Shown here: in pieces, positions 33,766-43,900 of the stretch
How the letters are laid out: every line of letters begins with the position of its first letter
Position numbering within the stretch: position 1 is the first letter of the stretch
NCBI RefSeq assembly: GCF_000981225.1
Contig: NZ_LAJC01000021.1
Span: 1 to 64,000, forward strand
Length of the DNA: 64,000 bases
Reading direction: 5' to 3'
DNA from: Allosalinactinospora lopnorensis
GTDB taxonomy: Bacteria; Actinomycetota; Actinomycetes; Streptosporangiales; Streptosporangiaceae
The notes under the pieces: model-generated
Databases searched by the model: none
What the model saw: the letters and a program-made list of their open reading frames with translations, nothing else
What the model was told of the DNA's origin: nothing
Program-made: the position numbers and the translations under genes

Positions 33766-34947
33766 GGTCGTCCTCCTGCGGGGTGGTCAGCCACGTGCGC
33801 AGCTCTCCTCCATGCTCGTCGTGCTCGGGCGGCGGCAGCTCGTAGCGCACCGGCGTCGCCGAGAACCGGATCGGGTGCCGGGTGGTCGGGACGGCCCGGT
33901 CGCCGTGCCCGGCCTCGACGACCGGGTCGAGCTCGAACCGTTCCGCCATCGCGAAGCCGCCGTCGATGGTGTTGATCGGGGCGCAGGGCACTCCGGCCTC
34001 GACGAGGACCTCGAACCACTCGTCCGCGCCCCGTTTGGCGAGCCGCTCGACCAGGATCGGGCGCAGCTCGCCGCGGTTGGCGGTGCGGTCGGAGTTGTGC
34101 GCGAAGCGCGGGTCCTCGGTCACCTCCGGGATACCCAGCGCCTCGCACAGCCGGCGGAACTGCCGGTCGTTGGCGGCGGTCACGATGAGGTCCCGGTCGG
34201 CGGTCGGAAGCGGCTCGTAGGGGAAGACGCTGGGGTGGGCGTTGCCCATCCGGTAGGGCACCGTCCCGCCGGCGACATAGGCGGAGCTGTGGTTGACCAG
34301 GCCGGTCAGCGCCGAGCTGAGCAGGTTGACGTCGACGTGCTGCCCCTCTCCCGTCGCCTCCCGGTGCCGGAGCGCGGCCAGGATGCCGATGACGGCGTGG
34401 TTGCCCGCCATGACGTCGAACACCGAGATCCCCGACCGGTAGGGCGGCCCGTCCGGGTCGCCGGTCAGGCTCATCAGGCCCGAGATCGCCTGGACCATCA
34501 GGTCGTAGCCGGGGACGTGCGCGCCCGCGCCCGAGCCGAAGCCGCTGATCGAGGCGTAGACGACCCCGGCGTTGCGCGCGCTCACGCTGCCGTAGTCCAG
34601 CCCGTACCGGGTCAGCCCGCCCGGCCTGAAATTCTCGATCACCACGTCCGCGCGGCGCGCCAGTTCGCGCGCCACCTCGCGTCGGCCTCGTCGCGCAGGT
34701 CCAGGGCGATCGACCGCTTGCCCCGGTTGACACCCAGGTAGTACGTCGACACGTCACCGCGCGCCGGAGGAACCCAGCCGCGGGTCTCGTCGCCCTGCGG
34801 GCTCTCGACCTTGACAACCTCGGCGCCGAGGTCCGCGAGCAGCATCGTCGCGTACGGCCCCGCCAGCACTCGGGAGAAGTCGGCCACCAGCACACCCGAC
34901 AGCGGCCCGCCGGCGCCCTGCTCTTCCGACGGCGTGCTGTCCGCCAT
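33758..34947 (-). CDS. CaiB/BaiF-family CoA transferase; one-base frame break
   Basis: The first frame reads '[43 protein letters not shown]', '[22 protein letters not shown]' and then breaks at about 34678; adding one G joins it to '[28 protein letters not shown]', with the catalytic Asp in '[27 protein letters not shown]'. Corrected length 396 residues, normal for this class III transferase family, which moves CoA between carboxylic acids. ATG 34947 follows AAAGGTG. It is the first gene of the catabolic operon. A palindromic operator lies just upstream (34973-34988). Confidence 0.85.
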
Positions 34948-34972
34948 CCGCAAACACCTTTCTGCCCGCTCA

Positions 34973-34988
34973 GCGGACGAACGTCCGC
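34973..34988. promoter_or_regulatory. 16-bp palindromic operator (copy 1), CGGAC-N-ACGTCCG type
   Basis: GCGGACGAACGTCCGC lies 26 bases before the CoA-transferase start. The same core (CGGAC.AACGTCCG) occurs at 36006-36021 before the amidohydrolase. The IclR-family regulator encoded between them is the natural candidate binder. Palindromes of this type are not found elsewhere in the window by eye. Confidence 0.65.
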
Positions 34989-35034
34989 ACAACCGGATTG
35001 TTTGCGACGCGCGGCGGACTGTCAAGCACCCCGG

Positions 35035-35844
35035 CTAGGAGACCGCGGGCACCGTCACGTGCGGCACCGTCTCCAGGCGCGCGAAGTCGGCGCTGATGTT
35101 GCCCGCGGTCTGCAGCAGCAGCGGCAGATGGTGGTCGAGGAGCCACTCGACCGAGGTCTCGGCGGCGTGCGTGTTGACGTTGAGGCCCGCGATCACGCGC
35201 CCGGAGCCGTCCCGCAGCGGTGCGCCGATGGAACGGATCCCCCGGGCGAGTTGCTCGTCGGTCAGCGCCCAGCCCCGAGCGCGCACCTCGCGCAGCTCGG
35301 CCTCCCGTTCGGCGCGGTCGGGCTCCCAGAGCGGCACCAGGCCCGACCGGGTCGGCTCGGCCAGCACCCGATCCACCTCCTCGGCGGGAAGCGTCGCGAG
35401 CTGCACCTTTCCCAGCGACGTCTGCAGTGCCGGGAAGCGGGTTCCGATCTGCACCGCCAGCGACACGATCTTCGGCACCGCCACCCGCGCGACGTAGACG
35501 ATGTCCGAACCGTCGAGCTGGCCGATCGAACAGGACTCGTTCGTCTGGGCGACGAGGCGCTCCATGTGCGGGCGGGCCACATCCCACAGCCCCATCGAGC
35601 GCACGTAGGCCACACCGAGCTCCAGCACCCGCGGGGTGAGCGCGAACCCCTGCTCGCCCGAGCGCACGTAGCCGAGCTCCTCAAGAGTGATCAGGATGCG
35701 CCGGACGGTGGGCCTGGCCAGCCCGGTCGCGGCCGCGACCTCGGTCAGCGACATCGCCGGCCTGCCAGGCTCGAAGACGCTGATGACCTCCAGTCCGCGG
35801 GCCAGCGCCTCGATGAAATCCGGTCCAGTCCCTTCACGCGGCAT
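35035..35844 (-). CDS. IclR-family transcriptional regulator (PcaR/PobR-like)
   Basis: A 269-residue regulator with winged helix 'FIEALARGLEVISVFEPGRPAMSLTEVAAATGLARPTVRRILITLEELGYV' and an effector domain ('SCSIGQLDGSDIVYVARV', 'GTRFPALQTSLGKVQLATL', 'IRSIGAPLRDGSGRVIAGLNVNTHA'). The beginning 'DFIEALARGLEVI' is typical of the PcaR/PcaU/PobR group that controls aromatic acid catabolism. ATG 35844 is preferred over TTG 35859 because GGGGAG lies seven bases upstream. It lies between the dioxygenase operon and the divergent amidohydrolase, with a matching operator at each. Confidence 0.9.
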   Translation of the reverse strand: MPREGTGPDFIEALARGLEVISVFEPGRPAMSLTEVAAATGLARPTVRRILITLEELGYVRSGEQGFALTPRVLELGVAYVRSMGLWDVARPHMERLVAQTNESCSIGQLDGSDIVYVARVAVPKIVSLAVQIGTRFPALQTSLGKVQLATLPAEEVDRVLAEPTRSGLVPLWEPDRAEREAELREVRARGWALTDEQLARGIRSIGAPLRDGSGRVIAGLNVNTHAAETSVEWLLDHHLPLLLQTAGNISADFARLETVPHVTVPAVS

Positions 35845-36005
35845 GACGTGACTCCCCAATCTCGATGGCCGCTGCCATGGGCAACCGCCCTCTGTCCGAC
35901 TGCCGGACGTGACTGCCCACAGTCCGCGACACCCGTGCCGGCGGAGGTGGATTGACAGTAGGTCTGGCGTCGATCACACTAACCTCATCCCAGAATGACC
36001 GCTCA

Positions 36006-36021
36006 CCGGACAAACGTCCGG
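36006..36021. promoter_or_regulatory. 16-bp palindromic operator (copy 2)
   Basis: CCGGACAAACGTCCGG, a palindrome sharing the CGGAC.AACGTCCG core with 34973-34988, lies 32 bases before the amidohydrolase ATG. The two copies couple this gene to the dioxygenase operon under one regulator. Confidence 0.65.
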
Positions 36022-36052
36022 AATAACGGTGCCGCCACGAAGGAGCGAAGCC

Positions 36053-37501
36053 ATGAGCGAGCCGAACGACGTCGAGGCCGGGCGCCCCGTGGTGCTGCGC
36101 GGCGGCACCGTGCTGACCGTGGACGATGCCAGGCGGGTACTGCCCGCCAGCGACGTCCTGGTCGTCGGCGACACGATCGCCGCGATCGGGCCCGACCTGG
36201 CCGTCCCCGAAGGCACCGTCGAGGTCGACGCCAGGGGCGGCATCGTGATACCCGGCATGATCGACACCCATCGGCACATGTGGCAGACCTCCATGCGCGG
36301 CTACGGGGCCGACTGGACGCTCACCCAGTACTTCGTCTGGTATTACCTGGAGTGGGGCCGGACATTCCGCCCCGAGGACGTCCACGCCGGCAACCTGCTG
36401 TCGGCGGTCGAGGCCATCGACGCGGGTGTCACCACCACTGTCGACTGGTCCCACGGGCTGCAGACGGTCGACCACGCCGACGCGGCCGTCGACGCGCTGC
36501 AGGCCGTCCCCGGCCGGTTCGTTCTGGCCTACGGCAACATCCAGCAGGCACCCGCCGAGTGGACCGCGGCGCCCGGTTTCCGCGACTTCGTCAACCGCCG
36601 CATCACCGGCGACGACATGCTCGGTTTCCAGATCGCGTTCGATGTCACGGGCGATCCGGCCTTCCCCGAGAAGCCCGCGTTCGAGATCGCCCGCGACCTG
36701 GGCGTCCCCGTCACGACGCACGCCGGGGTCTGGGGCGCGACCGGCGACGACAGCATCCGGCTCATGCACGACCACGGGTTCATGACCCCCGAGACCGTGT
36801 ACGTGCACAGCGCGTCGCTCTCCACCGACTCCTACCACCGCATCGCCGCCACCGGCGGCTCGGTCTCCGTCTCCACCGAGAGCGAGCAGAGCGCCGGCCA
36901 GGGCTACCCGCCCACCTGGGCGCTGCGGGCGCACGACATACCGGTGTCGCTGTCGACGGACACCTCGGTCTGGTGGAGCGGGGACCTGTTCTCCGCCATG
37001 CGCGCGACCCTGGGCGCCGACCGCTCCCGCGAGCACCTTGAGGCCCAGTCCAAGAGCGCCACCGTGACCCACTGCGCGCTGCGCGCCGAGCAGGTCGTCG
37101 AATGGGCGACCCGCGGTGGGGCGCGGGCGATCGGCCGCGAGGCGACACTGGGCAGTGTCGAGGTAGGTAAGAAGGCCGACCTCGTGCTGATCAAGAACGA
37201 CAGCTCGCCGGTGATGTTCCCGCTGCTCAACCCCTACGGCCATGTGGTGTTTCAGGCCCAGCGCGGCGACGTGCACACCGTGGTCGTCAACGGCCGTGTG
37301 GTCAAGCACGACCACCGCCTCGTCGGCGTCGACCTCGAGAACGCCCGGCATGCGGTGGAGCGGACGGTGGAGCACCTGAGGTCGACCCTCGGGGAGGATG
37401 CCTGGCAGAAGGGGATGAACCCCGACATCCCCGCAACCAAGGTCCTCGACAGTCCCTACACCTACACCGACTACCGCGGCTCGGCCACGCACACCCGGTA
37501 G
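36053..37501 (+). CDS. Amidohydrolase-superfamily hydrolase/deaminase (TRZ/ATZ-like)
   Basis: A 482-residue metal-dependent hydrolase. The metal site is 'GMIDTHRHMWQTSMRG' (H-x-H), 'VPVTTHAGVWG' (His), 'VYVHSASLS' (His) and the Asp in 'VSLSTDTSVWW'. A final 'GSVEVGKKADLVLIKND' segment is typical of cytosine-deaminase-like and s-triazine hydrolases, which remove amino or halogen groups from N-heterocycles. ATG 36053 has AAGGAGCG upstream. With a shared operator to the LigAB operon it likely performs an early step that makes the dioxygenase substrate (inference). The exact substrate is unknown. Confidence 0.88.
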   Translation: MSEPNDVEAGRPVVLRGGTVLTVDDARRVLPASDVLVVGDTIAAIGPDLAVPEGTVEVDARGGIVIPGMIDTHRHMWQTSMRGYGADWTLTQYFVWYYLEWGRTFRPEDVHAGNLLSAVEAIDAGVTTTVDWSHGLQTVDHADAAVDALQAVPGRFVLAYGNIQQAPAEWTAAPGFRDFVNRRITGDDMLGFQIAFDVTGDPAFPEKPAFEIARDLGVPVTTHAGVWGATGDDSIRLMHDHGFMTPETVYVHSASLSTDSYHRIAATGGSVSVSTESEQSAGQGYPPTWALRAHDIPVSLSTDTSVWWSGDLFSAMRATLGADRSREHLEAQSKSATVTHCALRAEQVVEWATRGGARAIGREATLGSVEVGKKADLVLIKNDSSPVMFPLLNPYGHVVFQAQRGDVHTVVVNGRVVKHDHRLVGVDLENARHAVERTVEHLRSTLGEDAWQKGMNPDIPATKVLDSPYTYTDYRGSATHTR

Positions 37502-37577
37502 CCCGGCCCCCGTCCGTCCCGCGCGGATCCGGCTCCCCGTTGGAGGGCCGCGGTGCGCGGGACGGGCCGCCCGAGGG

Positions 37578-37970
37578 CTATCCCCAGCACAGGCAGAACG
37601 GGTGGCCGGCGGGGTCCGTGTAGACCCGGAAGCCGCCTTCCGCCTCAGAGCGCAGTCCCTGTGCCACCTCTTCCGCCGAGTCCCAGGGCAGCCGGGTCGC
37701 GCCCAGTGCCAGCGCCGCCGCTTCGGCCCGATCGATGTCGTCCACCTCGATGTCCAGGTGGATCTGCATCGACGAGGCACGGTCCGGCCAGCTGGGCGGC
37801 CGGTGCCCCGGGGAGTGCTGGAAGCTCAGGCGCGTGGTCGCGGCGTCGCCGATGTCCACCCAGTCGCCGTCCGCCCTCGTGATCGTCAACCCCAGCAGCT
37901 CCGCGTAGAAACGCGCCAGCGCGCGCGGGTCGCGGGCCTCCAGTACGACCGTCTGCAACCGGTTGCCCAT
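37578..37970 (-). CDS. VOC-superfamily (glyoxalase/bleomycin-resistance-like) protein
   Basis: A 130-residue vicinal-oxygen-chelate protein with two beta-alpha-beta-beta-beta modules: 'LQTVVLEARDPRALARFYAELLGL', 'MQIHLDIEVDDIDRAEAAALALGA' and the ending 'RVYTDPAGHPFCLCW'. His and Glu metal positions are partly kept. The ATG at 37970 follows GGAGAG. It resembles uncharacterised glyoxalase-like proteins; a link to the catabolic operon is by position only. Confidence 0.88.
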   Translation of the reverse strand: MGNRLQTVVLEARDPRALARFYAELLGLTITRADGDWVDIGDAATTRLSFQHSPGHRPPSWPDRASSMQIHLDIEVDDIDRAEAAALALGATRLPWDSAEEVAQGLRSEAEGGFRVYTDPAGHPFCLCWG

Positions 37971-38670
37971 CTGCTCTCCTTCCACGGGACCGTTAGCACC
38001 GACGATGCCGCACGGGTATGACAATGAGCGGAGTCGCGCGGTCTCCGGTGGCGCCGTCCCGCTGGTGAAAGTGCTCCTCCCCCGCGCGGCGGCTCCCAGG
38101 GGACCGCCACCCGGCCGGAGATGCGGTCTCTTTCCACGGGGCGGCACGGCCTCGACCGGGAAACGCAGAGGCCGGATCCGACGGCGCCCCGGAAAGCAGC
38201 GGAACCGTCCGGGCGGCTCCGCAAAAACGGCTGCGGGCCACCGCATAGTCTGTAGCGTTCCGAATATTTTCCCACGGAGCCCCGCCTTGGCCGCGCCCAA
38301 CATGTGCGACTGTTTGATGAAACACCGGCCGGTAGACCGCGTACGCACGCACCGGCGATCCCGTCGACCTCACCTGACATGGGGATAATCAGGAATCCGC
38401 AGCTCAGGAAGCATTTACCGCGAATTCCCGCAGCCGCGGCAGAAGAATCCCTCCCCGTACACAGTATTCTCGGAGAAGTAGACCGGCCCCCCGGATAACG
38501 AACCCGGTGTTTTCAAGGTCACACACGATTCAATGTCTTCAGCATCACATCCAAACGGCGCTTGGCGAACACCACACAAAGGAAACGACATCTCCTCTTA
38601 AAGCTGGTTTAAGGTTGCCGGCGATAGCGTCCCATTCATCTAGGACGAACTTCCAGGAAAGAGAAACGAG
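37971..38670. other. Intergenic region upstream of the PKS cluster, no gene seen
   Basis: About 700 bases with no convincing gene. The portion from 38380 to 38660 is less GC-rich than its surroundings, and is likely to contain the promoter of the synthase cluster; GGAAAGAG precedes the first ATG at 38671. No operator could be identified. Confidence 0.5.
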
Positions 38671-40167
38671 ATGCCCGAGCGCTCTTCCGCCACCCCCCGG
38701 CTTGCTGTCCTCTTCCCGGGCCAAGGAGGCTTCGACGGTGCGGCACTGCGTGCGGCACACGCCCGCTATCCGCAGGCCCGCCGGACCCTGGACCGGATCG
38801 ACACCGTGACGCACGACCTCCACTCGCGACGGCTCTCCGACATCCTGGTCGGCCCGCACCCGGTCGAGCTGGCCGACCTGCTCCGCGACGAGCCGTGGGT
38901 GTCCCAGCTGGCCATCTACGCCGCCGGCCTGATCGCCTACGAGGCCATGACCGACCACGGCGTACGGCCGGACGTCCTGAGCGGACACAGCCTGGGCGAG
39001 ATCACCGCGCTGGTGGCGGCCGGGGCGTACTCCGTCGAGGACGGGGCGCGGATCGTCGACCGGCGGGTGGCGGCGATCCGGGGGTCGGGCCTCGCCGAGG
39101 GCCGCATGGTGGCGCTGTCGACGGGCGCGGAGCGCGCCCGAAGGATCCTGACTCTGCTGGAAGACCCGATGCTGGCGGTCGCCACCGAGAACCACGACGA
39201 GCAGACGGTGGTCAGCGGGCCCTCCGAAGCTCTGGAGCGGGTGCAGGCTATCGCCGGCCAGCTCGGCATCGGCGCCGTCCCGCTGGACGCGGGGTTCCCG
39301 TTCCACACCCCGGTACTGGCCCCGGCCGCGCCGCGCTTCGCCTCCCAGGTGCGCGGGATGGAGCAGCACGCTCCCCGGATCCCGGTGTTCTCCCCCATCC
39401 TGCAGCGGTACTACGAGCCGGACGACACACTGGCCGACCTGCTGGCGGAGCACTTCACCACGCCGGTGAAGTTCGCCGACGGGCTGCGCCGGCTGCACGC
39501 CGACGGGCACCGCGTGTTCGTCGAGGCCGGGGGGCACGCAGCGCTGTCGAAGCTGGTGGGCCGGGTTCTCGCGGACCCGGAGGCGCCGGCTCTATCCACA
39601 CTGGCACTCGCCGGCGGCGACCGGATCGCGCTCGACGGGACACTGGCCGAGCTGCGGAAGGCCGGTCTGGCCACCGCCGGCAGCGGTGCGAGCCTGGCGG
39701 CGCAGCTGGCTCCGGGAGTGTCCGAGGAGATCTTCGACGCGTTCTGGGATGCGCACGGCGCCGAGATCATCGAGCTGGTCCAGGACCAGCTCAGCACGTT
39801 CCAGGCCACGGCCGCCGACGAGGCGGAGCCGCAGCTCGCCGAGCCCGAGCCTTCCGCCGCCGAGGCGCCGGCGGCCGCGCTGATGGACCGCGACGAACTC
39901 TTCGCCGAGGTGCGGGCCATGTTCGCGGAAGCGCTCGAATACCCGGAGGAGGTCTTCACCGGCGAGGTCCTCCTGGAGGCGGAACTCGGCATCGACTCGG
40001 TCAAGCAGGTGGAGCTGCTGTCCCGGATCTCGCAGCGGTACGGGCTCCCTCCCCGGCAGCCGGGCTTCAGCCTCGCCGACTACGACACGATGGACAAGGT
40101 CGTCGACTTCGTCCTGGCCCAACTGGGGGACCGGCCGAACGAGCAGCCCGTTGCAGCCTCCGCCTGA
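38671..40167 (+). CDS. Acyltransferase-ACP protein of the PUFA-like synthase
   Basis: A 498-residue two-domain protein. The malonyl/acyl transferase domain (about 8-320) has 'LFPGQGG', the nucleophile in 'LSGHSLGEITALVAAGAYS' (Ser about 105), and 'VSGPSEALERV'. After an alanine/glutamate-rich linker an ACP (about 410-490) carries the phosphopantetheine site 'ELGIDSVKQVELLSRI' (Ser about 441), closest to PUFA-synthase ACPs (LGIDSIKRVEI). It loads and carries extender units for the neighbouring synthase. The ATG follows GGAAAGAG. It is the first gene of the cluster; a single ACP is unusual, since PUFA synthases usually have tandem ACPs. Confidence 0.88.
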   Translation: MPERSSATPRLAVLFPGQGGFDGAALRAAHARYPQARRTLDRIDTVTHDLHSRRLSDILVGPHPVELADLLRDEPWVSQLAIYAAGLIAYEAMTDHGVRPDVLSGHSLGEITALVAAGAYSVEDGARIVDRRVAAIRGSGLAEGRMVALSTGAERARRILTLLEDPMLAVATENHDEQTVVSGPSEALERVQAIAGQLGIGAVPLDAGFPFHTPVLAPAAPRFASQVRGMEQHAPRIPVFSPILQRYYEPDDTLADLLAEHFTTPVKFADGLRRLHADGHRVFVEAGGHAALSKLVGRVLADPEAPALSTLALAGGDRIALDGTLAELRKAGLATAGSGASLAAQLAPGVSEEIFDAFWDAHGAEIIELVQDQLSTFQATAADEAEPQLAEPEPSAAEAPAAALMDRDELFAEVRAMFAEALEYPEEVFTGEVLLEAELGIDSVKQVELLSRISQRYGLPPRQPGFSLADYDTMDKVVDFVLAQLGDRPNEQPVAASA

Positions 40168-40219
40168 GGCTGCATCCGCCTGCCGCCCCTGATCGAGAAC
40201 TCCCAGAGGAAGAACCGCC

Positions 40220-40978
40220 ATGACGGATCTGACCGGAAAGCTGGCCCTGGTGACAGGGGGAGCGAAGAACGTCGGGAAGGCCATCGCCGAGAAACTCGCC
40301 GAACGCGGGGCGCACGTCCTGCTGAACTACTTCCACTCGCACGAGGAGGCGAAGCGGACACGGGCCGAGCTCCTGGCCACGGGCGCCCGGGTGGACCTGA
40401 TCAGGGCCTCGGTGGCCCGCCAAGACCAGGTCGACCGAATGTTCGCGGAGATCGAGGAGCGGTACGGCCGCCTGGACATCCTCGTCAACAACGCCGCCAA
40501 CGGAGCGCTGCTGCCGCTGGACGAGATCACCGATGAGCATCTCGACAAGGCGCTCGACACCAACTACAAGGGCGGGCTGCGCTGCGCGCGCGCCGCGGCC
40601 CCGCTGATGGCCCGGCAGGGGGGCGGGGCGATCGTCACCGTCTCGGCCCTCGGCGGCTCGCAGATGGTGATGTCGAACTACCTCGCCTGCGCCCCGGCGA
40701 AGGCGGCCGCCGAGGCGGCGACACGCTACCTCGCGGTGGAGTTCGCCCCGCTCGGTATCCGGGTCAACACCGCCTCCGCCGCGATGCTCGGCAGCGAGGT
40801 CGCGGACAAGTTCCCCGACGCGGGGCAGATGCAGGAGGTGATCAGGGACGCGACCCCCTTCGGCCGGCTCGGGACCGCCGAGGAGTTCGCCGACGTCGTC
40901 GCCTTCCTGGCCTCGGACGACTCGCGATGGATCACCGGGCAGGTGATCCTCGCCGACGGCGGCCTGTCCCTGGGCGCG
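40220..40978 (+). CDS. FabL-type enoyl-ACP reductase (SDR), reading into the ketosynthase gene
   Basis: About 250 residues of an SDR: 'KLALVTGGAKNVGKAIAEKLAERGAHVLLNY', 'LDILVNNAANG', 'GGGAIVTVSALGGSQ' and the active site in 'SNYLACAPAKAAAEAATRYLAVEFAPLGI', where Tyr and Lys are separated by six residues. This Y-x6-K spacing is that of enoyl-ACP reductases (FabL/FabI), not of ketoreductases (Y-x3-K). It ends normally at 'VILADGGLSLG' but has no stop there; the open frame runs 125 codons into the ketosynthase gene to 41359. One added G at about 40972 would fuse it in frame to the synthase. ATG 40220 follows AGAGGAAG. Confidence 0.85.
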
Positions 40979-43900
40979 AGCTGCTGTCACCGCCGAGCCG
41001 GCCGGACACGGGGGCCCGGCCGGTCGCCACGGACCAGCCCACAGCGGACCTCGGCGTCGCCGGCGCCTCCGACGCGGCCGACATCCCCGAGGACATCGAC
41101 GACGAGATCGCCGTGGTCGGGATGGGACTCGCGGTCGGCGGGGCCAACAGCCCGCAGGAGTTCTGGAGGTTACGGACAGCGGGGCGCGAGCTGTTCACCC
41201 AGGCTCCCGAGGACCGCTGGGAGACCGCCAGCTTCGCCGCCACGGACGCCGACGAGGAGGACAAGGCCTACCAGCAGGCCAGCGTGTTCATCACCGGTTT
41301 CGATCCGGCCGAAGGCACCGTCGAGGACCCGGCCGGCGATGCCCCGGACCATGAGCTGACCACCCAGTGGCTGCGCCACTCGCTGGTCCAGGCACTGGAC
41401 GGCGTGCACCGGCGGGAGGAGCACCGCTACTCCTTCAACGTGGGCTACACCCCCGACGGCAGCCAGCACCTGGAGGAGGCCTGCGTGCTCGGCGGCACCA
41501 CCCGCCTGGCCCACGGCGCCCTCGACGAGATGGACCTGCCCGCCCAGGAGGAGGAGCGCCTGCGCGGCGAGATCGACCGGGCACTGTCCGCCAGGTACCA
41601 GCGCGGGCGGGCCGAGCCGTCGCGTTTCCTGCCGCACCAGGTCGGCCGGCTCGCCATGCGCGGTCTGCTTCCGCCGCGGACGGAGGTGCAGATGGTGGAC
41701 ACCGCCTGCTCCTCGTCGCTGTACGCGATCGACATCGGCATCAAGGACCTGCTGATGGGCAGGCAGGACGTCGCCGTCTGCGGCGGCGCGTTCGCGGTGG
41801 GCCCCCGCGGCTCCGTGCTGTTCTCCAAGCTCCAGGGACTGTCCGAGCGCGGTGCGGTGCACGCCCTGGACCAGGACGCCGACGGCGTGGTCTTCTCCGA
41901 CGGCGCGGGCGTGGTCGTGCTCAAACGGCTGCGCACCGCTCTGGCGGACGGCGACCGGGTGCTGGGGGTGCTCAAGGCGTGCGGCACCTCCTCCGACGGC
42001 AAGGGCAAGGGCATCTACGCCCCGAATCCGCACGGCCAGGCGCTGGCCCTGCAACGGGCGCTGTCCGGTGAAGGGGCCGCGGGGAACGGCCTCTGCGGCC
42101 GGGACGTGGACTGGATCAACGCCCATGCCACGGGTACACCCGCGGGCGACCTCGCGGAGTTCAGCACGCTGCGCAAGCACTACGGTGTCGACCGCACGGC
42201 CGTCGTCACCTCGAACAAATCGCTGATCGGGCACACCGGTTGGGCCGCGGGCGTGGTGTCGCTGATCGAGACGCTGCTGGCCATGGAGCACGAGCGGATC
42301 CCCGGCCAGTACCGGTTCAACGCGCCGCGCGACGAGTTCCGGATGGCGGAGACGGAACTGGAGATCACCTCGGCCGCGCGGGACTGGCCGGCCGAGGAGG
42401 GGCGGCAGCGCACCGCCGCTGTCTCGGGGTTCGGCTTCGGCGGGACCAACGCCCACCTAATCGTCGCGGAGCCCGCCCCGGGGGCGGGCTCCGCGGCAGC
42501 CCCGCGGGCTCTGGCGAGCGCGCCGCCGTCCGACCGGGCCCCGGACCGCGGCGGCAGAGTGGCGATCGTGGGCTGGTCGGCCCACCTGCCGGGGCTGTCC
42601 TCCCACGAGGAGCTGCGGGAGTGGCTCGGCGGAGGGCGCGGCCCGCAGAGCAGCTTCGGCGAGATCTATCCGGCGCCGCCGTTCAGCAAGGTCCGGCTGC
42701 CGCCCCGGACGGTGCGGACCATCGACCGGTGCCAGTTGATGATCCTGGAGTGCGCGCACGACCTGCGCGGGCCGATCACCGATTTCTGGCAGGAGCACGC
42801 GCAGCGGGCCGGGGTCTTCGTCGGTCACACGGGCCCGACCCGGGCGGGAATGCTGTTCGCCAACCGCTGCTACCTCGACGACATGGAGAAGGCACTGCGC
42901 GGCTCCCCGGTACTCGCCGGCTCGCCCGCCCTGCCCCGCGTCCTGGACCGGCTGCGGGAACGGGTCCGCGGACTGATCCCGCCCTCCAACGAGGACGCCT
43001 TCCCCGGAATGATGCCGAACGTCATCTCGGCACGGGTGGCCAACTACTTCGACCTCAACGGCCCCAACATGACGATGGACACCGGCTTCGGCTCCGCGCT
43101 GTCCGCTATCGGCACCGCCGGCCGCTACCTGCGCAGCGGCGAGCTCGACTTCGCGGTGGCCGGCGGCATCAACGGCAACAGCCTTCCGGAGTACCGGGAG
43201 CTGGTGTCGGGACTGCTGCCCGAAGGGGCGCAGATGCCGGATCTGGCCGAAGGGGCGTTCCTGTTCGCCCTGGCCACCGAGGAGGCGGCGCAGCGCGCCG
43301 GCCTGCCGGTGCTCGGCTACGTGGGGGAGGACCCGGCCGGGAGCGGCCGGGACACCACCATGGAGTGCGGTGCGCGGGCTCCCGAGCGCGCGCGCTTCCT
43401 GGGAGCCGCGGGCGGCCTGGCCGTGCTGGAGGCGCTGCACCGCCCGGCGGGCACGGTGAGCCTCTCCTGCGCCGCGGAGCAGGACAGCCTCGCCGGCGAC
43501 GAGGTCGCGGCCGCGACCCGGCTGCGGCTGTCCGTCACCGGTGCCCTGGCCCCGGAGGAGCAGGCCGGCTCCCCCGCCGGGGACTCCGCTCCGCAGCGGG
43601 CCGCGGCGGACACCGGACAACCGGCCGCTGCCCCTGCCCCGGCCGCTTCCCAGACGGCGGCGCTCGCCGAACGGTTCACCCGGACCGACGAGTACGCGCC
43701 GGGAGAGCCGATCGAGGTGCACCGCCAGGTACCGGTCCTGTCGGCCGTCGCCGCCCGCCCGGTGCGGGAGCGGACGCCGTTCCTCCCTGACGGCGCGGTG
43801 GTGCTGACCGACACTCCCGAACTGCTGGCCGGGCCGACCGGTCGCGCCTCGAACCTCACGGTGATCTCAACGGCGCCGCTGGCCGAACGGCGTCCCGGGT

